Of a stretch of 64,000 nt of DNA, positions 15,721 to 23,088 are shown in pieces. Each line of letters opens with the position of its first letter. Position 1 is the first letter of the stretch. The notes below the pieces were generated by a model, which was not told the origin of the DNA, did no database searches, and worked only from the letters and a program-made list of their open reading frames with translations. The DNA comes from Lachnospiraceae bacterium (GTDB lineage: Bacteria; Bacillota; Clostridia; Lachnospirales; Lachnospiraceae), in NCBI GenBank assembly GCA_910575475.1, contig CAJTGD010000022.1:1-64000 (forward strand), read 5' to 3'. A program made the translations under genes and the position numbers.

Positions 15721-15775
15721 CATTCGCAAAATCCGAATTATATCTGCCTTCTCTGTAAAAGCAAGAAAATGCTAT
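15721..15775. repeat. Imperfect direct repeat, hsdM side
   Basis: Partner of 14964-15022; it lies just after the hsdM stop (15782-15784). The two copies flank the ImmA/IrrE and DUF2442 fragments, so the block looks like an insertion or tandem duplication product within the hsdM-hsdS spacer. Confidence 0.6.
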
Positions 15776-15781
15776 GTCTTC

Positions 15782-17251
15782 TCATTCCTGCTCCGCACTC
15801 AGAAGTTCCCTCAGCTCCGCCATCCCTTTCTGGATCTCTTCCTCCAGCTTCTCAATCCTATCCAGTATCACCAGCGGCGGGTCATAATGCACTGCTTCGT
15901 ACTCGATTTCCTTATATTTATTGATCGACAGATCGTAGTCATTCTCCCGGATCTCCGCAAGATCGACAAAAAAGCTCTGCTCTGTCCGTTTTCGTTCCAG
16001 CTCTTCTTCCCGGTTATGGTATCTGCGGACAATATCCGGGATATCATTTTCCTGTACGGGCTGGCGTTTATCATCGAGAGAAAATCCATCCGCTTTCATA
16101 TCATAGAACCAGACCTTCTCTGTCCCGCCCGCGCCGGTCTTCGTAAATACCAGAATCGCAGTAGACACACCGGCATAAGGCTTGAATACGCCTGACGGCA
16201 TGGAGATCACCGCCTCCAATTTGTGGTTTTCTGCCAGTTCCTTCCGGATCTGCTTATGCGCCTTGCTGCTGCCGAACAGCACGCCGTCGGGTACAATGAC
16301 TGCTGCCCTTCCTCCATTTTTCAGGATCCGCAGGAATAAAGCCAGGAACAGCAATTCTGTCTTTTTGGTTTTGGTGACTTTCAGCAGGTCGGCGGACACG
16401 CCCTCATAATCCAGACTTCCCTTGAAAGGCGGATTTGCCAGTACCAGTGTGTATTTTTCAAAATCCGTATTATTTTCCGACAGGCTGTCGCGGTACTCAA
16501 TGCCGGGATTGTCCACGCCATGGAGGAGCATATTCATCGCCCCGATCCTCAGCATCGTCCGATCCATGTCGAATCCGAAAAACATGTCCTGATGAAAATG
16601 CCGGTTCAATTCCTCATCAAGAAACAGTTCTCCCTCGTGCTCCCGCAGATAGGTCTGCGCCTCTACCAGAAACCCTGCAGAACCCATGGCCGGGTCGCAG
16701 ATCCGGTCTTTTGGATTCGGTCTGACCAGCTCCACCATCATCCGGATAATATGTCTCGGGGTCCGGAACTGGCCGTTGGTGCCTGCCGTCGCCACCTTGG
16801 ACAGAAGGTATTCGTACAGGTCCCCTTTGCTGTCCGAGTCTCCCAGCGCCAGGGAATCGATCCCGTCGATCAGCTTTGTCAGCATGGCCGCAGTGGGCGC
16901 CTTGAAAATGGCGTCGCCCATGTATTTGCTGTATGCGGAATCCCCGTCCTGGTGCAGATTTTTGATAAACGGAAACACCCCGTTTAAAACGATATCGTAA
17001 ATCTCCTGCGCATCCCCCAGGTTCTTGAACCTGCTCCAACGGTACTCCTGACAGTCCGGAGGGAACATCCCCTGATATTCCAGGCCGAGAAATCCGGCCT
17101 CACTTTCCTTCGTCGTTTCCACGTCGTCCAGCTGCTTGATAAAAAGCAGATAGGTAAACTGCTCGATCACTTCCAGCGGATTTGTGATCCCGCCGGTCCA
17201 GAAAACCTCCCAGATTTTATCGACTTTGTTCTTTAATTCACCTGTAATCAT
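15782..17251 (-). CDS. hsdM: Type I restriction-modification methyltransferase HsdM
   Basis: A 489-residue N6-adenine methyltransferase subunit. It has an N-terminal helical HsdM_N domain (ELKNKVDKIWEVFWTGGITNPLEVIEQFTYLLFIKQLDD), S-adenosylmethionine motif I DPAMGSAGFLVEA, catalytic motif IV NPPF in VLANPPFKGSLDY, and a C-terminal coiled-coil tail for HsdS contact (ILDRIEKLEEEIQKGMAELRELLS). Length is normal and no lesion is visible. Its partner hsdS is split by the element, and no hsdR is found in the window, so the system as seen can at most methylate, and only if an HsdS half works. Confidence 0.95.
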   Translation of the reverse strand: MITGELKNKVDKIWEVFWTGGITNPLEVIEQFTYLLFIKQLDDVETTKESEAGFLGLEYQGMFPPDCQEYRWSRFKNLGDAQEIYDIVLNGVFPFIKNLHQDGDSAYSKYMGDAIFKAPTAAMLTKLIDGIDSLALGDSDSKGDLYEYLLSKVATAGTNGQFRTPRHIIRMMVELVRPNPKDRICDPAMGSAGFLVEAQTYLREHEGELFLDEELNRHFHQDMFFGFDMDRTMLRIGAMNMLLHGVDNPGIEYRDSLSENNTDFEKYTLVLANPPFKGSLDYEGVSADLLKVTKTKKTELLFLALFLRILKNGGRAAVIVPDGVLFGSSKAHKQIRKELAENHKLEAVISMPSGVFKPYAGVSTAILVFTKTGAGGTEKVWFYDMKADGFSLDDKRQPVQENDIPDIVRRYHNREEELERKRTEQSFFVDLAEIRENDYDLSINKYKEIEYEAVHYDPPLVILDRIEKLEEEIQKGMAELRELLSAEQE

Positions 17252-17313
17252 CTTTTTTTCCGTTCCTTTGTGTTTTTTTCAATGGCAGTGCTGCATATTT
17301 TTATTCAAGTTTT

Positions 17314-17658
17314 TTATTGCGCCAGCTTATATAATACCAACTGATTGAGGCTGACGCCTTCCCGGCTTGCTTCGATGGCAAGCCGCTGATGAAGCGATTT
17401 TGGCAGCCTTACGTTAAACTTACCGCTGTAATCTTCCATCCGTTCGGGTACAGCAACAGGCAGGCCATTTTCTATTTTCACTTCTAAGTATCCTTCCATT
17501 GCTTCATTTAAACTTTCATACAGCTCTTCCAGGGTGTCTCCTGTACTTTGGCATCCATCAAGCTCTAAAATCCTCCCGTAGAAATAATGCCCGCTCTCAT
17601 CATTCATTTCCTGAACCAGCCTTGTGTACGGCAGTTTCATATAATCTTTCACATTCAT
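17314..17658 (-). CDS. hicB: HicB-family antitoxin, no adjacent HicA
   Basis: A 114-residue protein. The N-terminal half is the partial RNase-H-like HicB fold (YFYGRILELDGCQSTGDTLEELYESLNEAMEGYLE). The C-terminal half is a ribbon-helix-helix DNA-binding domain (KFNVRLPKSLHQRLAIEASREGVSLNQLVLYKL). Normally HicB neutralises the HicA mRNA interferase, a 60-80 residue protein encoded next door. Neither flank here (17252-17313, 17659-17765) has room for one with a recognisable sequence. It may be an orphan regulator. Confidence 0.85.
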   Translation of the reverse strand: MNVKDYMKLPYTRLVQEMNDESGHYFYGRILELDGCQSTGDTLEELYESLNEAMEGYLEVKIENGLPVAVPERMEDYSGKFNVRLPKSLHQRLAIEASREGVSLNQLVLYKLAQ

Positions 17659-17713
17659 TGATTATCACTCCTATATCTTTTCTACACTTGGCACTTAACC
17701 CATACCTTCTTTT

Positions 17714-17741
17714 TTAATAGTACCATATTCAGTACTGTAAA
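17714..17741 (-). promoter_or_regulatory. hicB promoter with palindromic operator
   Basis: On the minus strand TTTACA (17736-17741) and TATTAA (17714-17719) are separated by 16 bp. The spacer is itself an inverted repeat, GTAC-TGAATATG-GTAC, extended to AGTAC/GTACT. A ribbon-helix-helix dimer would be expected to bind such a site, so this is a good candidate for HicB autoregulation. Confidence 0.6.
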
Positions 17742-17765
17742 ACAATGATTACATCATTCAACTCA

Positions 17766-18290
17766 TCAGTTCCGTTCCAATACCGTAACATGCTCCGTAC
17801 GGATATCATCCATCAGCTCCCAATGCATGTCTTTATTGGTATGGTGATACACAAACCCGCATTTTTCCTGTGCGCGCCTGGACTTTTCGTTGCCCTCAAA
17901 GTACCCGCACCACAGCCGTTTCAGCTTTAGATCCTCAAAGCCATGGCGGATCAGCTCTTTACATGCTTCCGGAATGAGCCCCTGCCCCCAGAACGGCTCC
18001 CCGATCCAATAGCCGATCTCGCCCTCGTCGTCCGGAAGCTTCATATTGCTTCGCGCGCCGATCGTAATGGCGACACATCCGATCGCCTGACGATCTGTCT
18101 TCAGGCATACGGCGTAGGTTTCTTCCTCGGCAAATACAGTTCTGATGATCTCCCGGCTGTTTTCAACGCTTGTATGTACCGGCCATCCGGCCACCGGGCC
18201 GACATTGGGGTTCTTCGCGTATTGATACAGGTTTTCCGCGTCATCTAAATTCCAGGGCCGAAGGATCAGCCGTTGTGTATATAATTCCAT
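17766..18290 (-). CDS. GNAT N-acetyltransferase (RimJ/RimL type)
   Basis: A 174-residue acetyltransferase. The sequence ELYTQRLILRPWNLDDAENLYQYAKNPNV opens in RimJ/RimL fashion, and the acetyl-CoA-binding region reads GYWIGEPFWGQGLIPEACKELIRHGFEDLKLKRLWCGYFEGNEKSRRAQEKCGF. It would transfer an acetyl group to a protein N-terminus or small amine; the substrate cannot be read from sequence. GGGAGGAA precedes the ATG. It appears monocistronic. GC-richer than the neighbouring restriction genes, it marks the return to core-like DNA. Confidence 0.88.
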   Translation of the reverse strand: MELYTQRLILRPWNLDDAENLYQYAKNPNVGPVAGWPVHTSVENSREIIRTVFAEEETYAVCLKTDRQAIGCVAITIGARSNMKLPDDEGEIGYWIGEPFWGQGLIPEACKELIRHGFEDLKLKRLWCGYFEGNEKSRRAQEKCGFVYHHTNKDMHWELMDDIRTEHVTVLERN

Positions 18291-18629
18291 AAGTCATTCC
18301 TCCCGTTTCACATAGGTAATTTCCATATCCCTGCTCTCTTTTCAAATATATTTTACCAAAACCGGAGAATACTTCAACAATTTTCACTCTCCTGCCGAAT
18401 TGCATTTCGAATTGCGATTATTCCCTTTGAATTTCAAGAAATACAGTGCATTTCCCTCCATATAATGATAAAATAGTACAAAGGAGTCAAGGAACCGTAA
18501 AAAAACTAACATTTCCTTAAGAACGGACACACACCATTTCCGTCTGTGCGTATGCAAACGAGCTTCCGGACCGCAGCCGCACAGCCGGGGAAAAGATCTC
18601 ACACATATTCGACGATTGGAGGGATGAAT
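18291..18629. other. Intergenic region before the OYE pseudogene
   Basis: This 339-bp stretch separates two divergently transcribed genes. TATAAT (18461-18466) and TAAAAT (18469-18474) on the plus strand are possible -10 boxes for the flavin oxidoreductase, but no good -35 accompanies them. No convincing gene, RNA or repeat was seen. Confidence 0.4.
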
Positions 18630-20509
18630 ATGGAACAAAGACTGGAATCTTTATTTACACCGTGGAAGATCGGGAGCTGCGAGATCAAGAACCGGATCGT
18701 GCTGACCTCCATGGGCGGAACCGACCTGTTCGGGTGGATGGAGAAGCACCATTTTGACAAGGCCGGGGCGCATTTTATCATGGAGGTGGCGAAGAACAAC
18801 GCGGGGCTTGTGCTGCCGGGATGCCAGCCGGTCTACAACCCGATGTTCGGGCAGTGGCTGTACAAGAACGAGAAAATGTATCAGGATCTGAAAAAATGGC
18901 TGCCCGAATTCCACAAGACCGGAGCCAAGCTGTTCATCCAGCTCACCGCAGGCTTCGGACGATCCTTCACCATCAGCGGGATGATGGAAACGCTGTACAG
19001 CAACAAGGCGCTGCGGGTGAGATCCATGCGGTGCACGAGGGGTATCTGCTGGACCAGTTTACATTGAAATATGTAAATCACCGGACGGATGAGTACGGCG
19101 GCTCCTTCGAAAACCGGTATCGTTTCCCGGTGGAGATCGTGCAGGCCATCAAAAATACCTGCGGCAGGGATTTCCCGGTTTCCCTCAGATACAGTGTGAT
19201 CTCCAAGACGAAGGGATTCCGCAGGGGAGCGCTTCCGGGGGAGGATTATGTGGAAGCCGGGCGCGACATGGAGGAATCGAAGAAGGCGGCAAAATATCTG
19301 CAGGACGCAGGATACGACATGCTCAACTGCGACAACGGAACCTACGATGCCTGGTATTGGGCGCATCCGCCCATCTATATGCCGGAAAACTGCAACCTGG
19401 AGGATGTGGAGGAACTGAAAAAATACGTGGATATCCCAGTCGTCTGTGCTGGACGCCTAGATGCCCGCACGGCGGCAGACGCCATTTCCGAGGGCAGGCT
19501 CGACGGAGCAGGATTCGCCCGGCCATTCCTGGCGGACCAGCAGTGGGTGACCAAGCTCATGGAGGGCAAGGAGGAGGAGATCCGGCCCTGTATCCTCTGC
19601 CATAACGGCTGCTTCAACATGTGCCATTATAAGGGCGTGGCAAATGACCAGGCCTTAAGCGACAGCCTGAACCTGGCCCGGTGCGCGGTGAATGCGGAAA
19701 CCATGCAGTGGACGAAGCATTTCATCAAGAAGACGGCTAAACCGAAAACCATACATATCATCGGGGGCGGCATCGGTGGCATGGAGACGGCTCGGGTGCT
19801 CAAGCTTCGAGGACATGATCCCGTCATTTATGAAAAACAGGACTGCCTGGGAGGAACATTTATCCCGGCCAGCGCGGAGTCCTACAAGGGGAAGCTCAGG
19901 GATCTGCTGGCATGGTATCGGCGGCAGATGGAGGTCCTTGGGATCGAAGTGCACCTCAATACGGAGATCAAGGAGATCGAGCAGTTTTCCGGCGGTGAGG
20001 TGGTCATCGCAACCGGCGCGGTTCCGCGCACCCTGCGAAAAGTTCCGGGACATGAGAAAATGATCGAAGCCTGCGATTACCTCAACGGCGCCCCGGTGGG
20101 GGAAAGGGTGGCAGTCATCGGCGGTGGTCTGACCGGAAGCGAGATCGCCTATGAACTGGCGCTCCAGGGCAAAAAACCGATCATCGTGGAGATGAAGGAC
20201 GACCTGGTGTCCCAGCCCGGCGTGTGCCTTGCCAACAGTTCCTATCTGCGGGAATGGTTTGCGCTCCACAAGGTTCCGGTTTATCTGGAAACCACCCTGG
20301 AAAAGGTGAAGGACCATGCGATCGTCTGTCATTCCAGGAAACGAGGCCAGATCGAGATCGAATGCGATTCGGTCATCAGCTCCGCAGGATATGTGCCCAT
20401 GCCCCTGGTGCAGAAAGGGAAGCATGTGCATCTGGCGGGCGACTGCATGAAGGTAGGAAATCTCAGGACCGTCATCTGGCGGGCGTATGAAGTTGCGATG
20501 AAGATCTGA
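18630..20509 (+). pseudogene. NADH:flavin oxidoreductase (Old Yellow Enzyme/BaiCD-like), deleted and frameshifted
   Basis: The start MEQRLESLFTPWKIGSCEIKN at 18630 has GGAGG 7 nt upstream. The TIM-barrel opening runs cleanly to SNKALRV near 19018. The correct continuation, EIHAVHEGYLLDQFTLKYVNHR, lies in another frame immediately after, and the roughly 60 residues that should lie between are missing. The remainder (to 20509) has the iron-sulfur cluster cysteines in RPCILCHNGCFNMCH, a FAD-binding GGGIGGMETARVL and an NAD-binding GGGLTGSEIAYELA. Intact relatives of about 650-700 residues reduce alpha,beta-unsaturated acids or CoA esters. The gene cannot make an intact product. Confidence 0.8.
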
Positions 20510-20528
20510 CAACGGAAAGGATTTTTAT

Positions 20529-21358
20529 ATGGAAACAAACATGAAATTAACAGAAGAGCAGGAAGCCATCCTGAACGGCAGCCAGGGTGAAACCATGGCA
20601 AAGGTCATGAAAACCCTGATCCGCTACGGGGAGATCTTCGGGGCGGAGACATGGTTCCTGTGACCAGCAAATACAACCATCTGGTGACCTCCTTCGGCTT
20701 AAAGGCGCTGACTCCGGTGTATGAGCTGATGGAGCAGCTCATCGCCGCCGGGGCGGTCTCCTCCCAGGAATTTTCCGCGGATCCCAGGCCATTGGACCGG
20801 CATGTGCCAAGCTCCCCACTGCAGGATATCGTATTCAAACATTTTATGTACAGCAAGCAGGATTTTTATGAGGAGCAGTTAAAAAAGCTGGGCCTCATGG
20901 ATGAGGACGCATTTACCTGCACCTGCTATATGGACGAGGTGGGAAATATCCCGGAGCCAGGCGACGTCCTTTCCTGGCCGGAATCCTCGGCGGTGGTCTA
21001 CGCCAATTCGGTGCTGGGCGCCCGGTGCAACCGGAACTCCGGCATCATCGGCCTGATGGGATCCATTGTGGGCTATGTGCCGTATTTCGGCCTGCTGACC
21101 GATGAGGGACGGAAGGCGCAGTGGATCGTGGAGGTCCGAACCGAGCGGAAGCCGGAGGCTCAGCTTCTGGGTTCAGCCATCGGCATGAAGGTGATGGAGG
21201 ACGTCCCCTATATCAAAGATCTGAACAAATGGCTGGGAACCGCGCTGGACGACGTGACCATGCCGGTGGTGGATTCCCTGGGGGAAGAATTTCTGGAGTA
21301 TGTGAAGGACGATATGACGGTTTCCGTCCGGGAGGGCGGGGTGGTGGAAATCCTGTAG
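20529..21358 (+). pseudogene. Aconitase X family protein, frameshifted and internally deleted
   Basis: The frame opens METNMKLTEEQEAILNGSQG and is intact to IRYGEIFGAE, then shifts by one nucleotide near 20648-20651; the next frame continues with MVPVTSKYNHLVTSFGLKAL. It carries conserved aconitase-X segments (FTCTCYMD, SAVVYANSVLGARCNRNSG). After LNKWLG it jumps to MPVVDSLGEEFLEYVKDDMTVSVREGGVVEI, which resembles the end of the separate 'swivel' domain. About half of a full-length protein is therefore absent. Family members dehydrate hydroxyproline or mevalonate-type substrates. It follows the broken flavin oxidoreductase by 20 bp and was probably its operon partner. Confidence 0.72.
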
Positions 21359-21466
21359 TCTATCCTCCGGAAAGATTCCAGCTGTGCGGCTGGATGATCC
21401 AGAGATCATCCAACCCACTTATCCATTCCTTTTCTGTTCACCAGAAAATCTATGATATTATAATGC

Positions 21467-21703
21467 TCAATCTGTAACATATCGGTAAAAAGCATCTGCA
21501 TTTTCCAGTTCTTTAAAACGCCTGGATTCAAAATTTATCTCTATTATATTTTCTTTCGAAATGTTCCGCTCCTTGATCAGGATATCGCGGATTTGCGAAA
21601 GCAGGATCGTCTTCCCGCTCCGTCTAAGACCGATCAAAACCTTGATCAGATCGCAGTCCATATTTTCCCAGGAAATATTCTCCCTGCTCCCAGGCCGGGG
21701 CAT
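21467..21703 (-). pseudogene. ATP-binding protein fragment (AAA / DUF4143 type)
   Basis: A 78-residue piece with Walker A GLRRSGKT in DLIKVLIGLRRSGKTILLSQIRDILIKE and the following strand NIIEINFESRRFKELENADAFYRYV. These match the N-terminal ATPase region of the DUF4143-type P-loop proteins of about 400 residues. The Walker B part and the whole C-terminal domain are missing. It lies directly downstream of the beta-glucosidase gene and has no function in its present form. Confidence 0.65.
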
Positions 21704-21738
21704 ACTCCACTCTAATATTTACCGGAAGGATTTTTTCT

Positions 21739-23073
21739 TTAAATTCCACCTTTTTTAATCACACTCTGATACCAATAGAAGGAATCCTTCGGAATTCTTT
21801 CCTGTGTTCTGTAGTCAACATAAATCAGCCCAAAACGCGGATCAAAGCCTTCTGCCCACTCAAAGTTATCCATGATCGACCATGCAGTATATCCGATGAC
21901 TGGAATCCCCTCTTCCATCGCATGGTGCAGTTCGCTCAGATATGTATACATATAGTCGATTCTCTGTGGGTCGTGTACTTTTCCGTCTCTCATCACAAAG
22001 TCCAGATTCGCCATTCCATTTTCAGTGATCAGAATCGGAAGGTGATACCGCTCATAAAGAAATTTTGGTGACCAGTAAAGTACCTCCGGTGTGATTGCCC
22101 AGCCCATCTGCGTCCTCGGCATGCCTGCCCAGCCAAGGTCCTTCTCTTTGGCATCCGCATTATAATTATTTGCAAAATAAACATTATAGCCGAAATAATC
22201 CAGCGGCTGACTGATCAGTCTCAGTTCTTCTCCATTCAATATCTCAGCCAGATACTGCGGCGCTTTTCCAAGGATCATTGGATCCGCCCACCAGTTTACT
22301 GCCATTGAGAACCCTTCTTCAATATCAAACATACTGCTTCTCGCTTTTTCAATCCCTTCTTTTGTCTCATTATATGCCACAAAATTCCGTGCATTCAATG
22401 CAAATCCGATCTGAGGTTCCTGCAGTTTAGAACATTCACGGATCGTCTGTACAGCATATCCGTGACAGAGCAATACGTTTTTGCTGACATGTGCCAGGTC
22501 ACGAAACTTCTGTTTCTTTCCCATACGATTGATCTTAAACGGCGCCTGGCGGCCTTCAAAATACCCGAAGCCGATAAAACAGGCCGGTTCATTAAATGTC
22601 ATCCAATACCGTACTTTATCAGATAGGGCATCAACAACCACCTTTACATACCCGGTAAATTCTTTTACAATCTGTGGATTTTCCCATCCGCCTTCATTGT
22701 AAAGCCACATCGGAAGATCCCAGTGGTACAATGTGCAAAGCGGCTCAATCCCAGCCTGTACCAATTCTTCTGCAAGGTCAATATAAAATTGGAGTCCCTT
22801 TTTGTTCACTTTTCCGCGCTCCGGCATCACACGCGGCCAGCTGACTGAGAATCGATAGCTTTTCAATCCCAATTCTTTCATAAGAACTACGTCTTCTTTA
22901 TAACGGTGATAATGGTCACAGGTTACATCTCCGTTCATATTTCTCTTGATATGACCCTCACCGGTCGCATCCCAGATACTGTCTGTCTTTCCGTCCTCAT
23001 TTCTTGCTCCTTCAACCTGAAAAGAAGCGCTTGCTGCTCCCCATAAAAAATCCTTTGGAAATTGTTTCATCAT
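21739..23073 (-). CDS. bglA: GH1 beta-glucosidase
   Basis: A 444-residue cytoplasmic glycoside hydrolase of family 1. The acid/base glutamate is in TFNEP (E162) and the nucleophile in LITENG (E351). The opening FPKDFLWGAASASFQVEGA and the aglycone motif NFEWAEGFDPRFGLIYVDY are typical of non-phospho beta-glucosidases. The neighbouring importer is an ABC system rather than a PTS, which supports unphosphorylated beta-glucosides as substrate. AGGAGG precedes the tandem ATGATG. It is the last gene of a minus-strand cluster with a GH106-like enzyme and its regulators. Confidence 0.93.
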   Translation of the reverse strand: MMKQFPKDFLWGAASASFQVEGARNEDGKTDSIWDATGEGHIKRNMNGDVTCDHYHRYKEDVVLMKELGLKSYRFSVSWPRVMPERGKVNKKGLQFYIDLAEELVQAGIEPLCTLYHWDLPMWLYNEGGWENPQIVKEFTGYVKVVVDALSDKVRYWMTFNEPACFIGFGYFEGRQAPFKINRMGKKQKFRDLAHVSKNVLLCHGYAVQTIRECSKLQEPQIGFALNARNFVAYNETKEGIEKARSSMFDIEEGFSMAVNWWADPMILGKAPQYLAEILNGEELRLISQPLDYFGYNVYFANNYNADAKEKDLGWAGMPRTQMGWAITPEVLYWSPKFLYERYHLPILITENGMANLDFVMRDGKVHDPQRIDYMYTYLSELHHAMEEGIPVIGYTAWSIMDNFEWAEGFDPRFGLIYVDYRTQERIPKDSFYWYQSVIKKGGI

Positions 23074-23088
23074 ATCATCCTCCTATAA

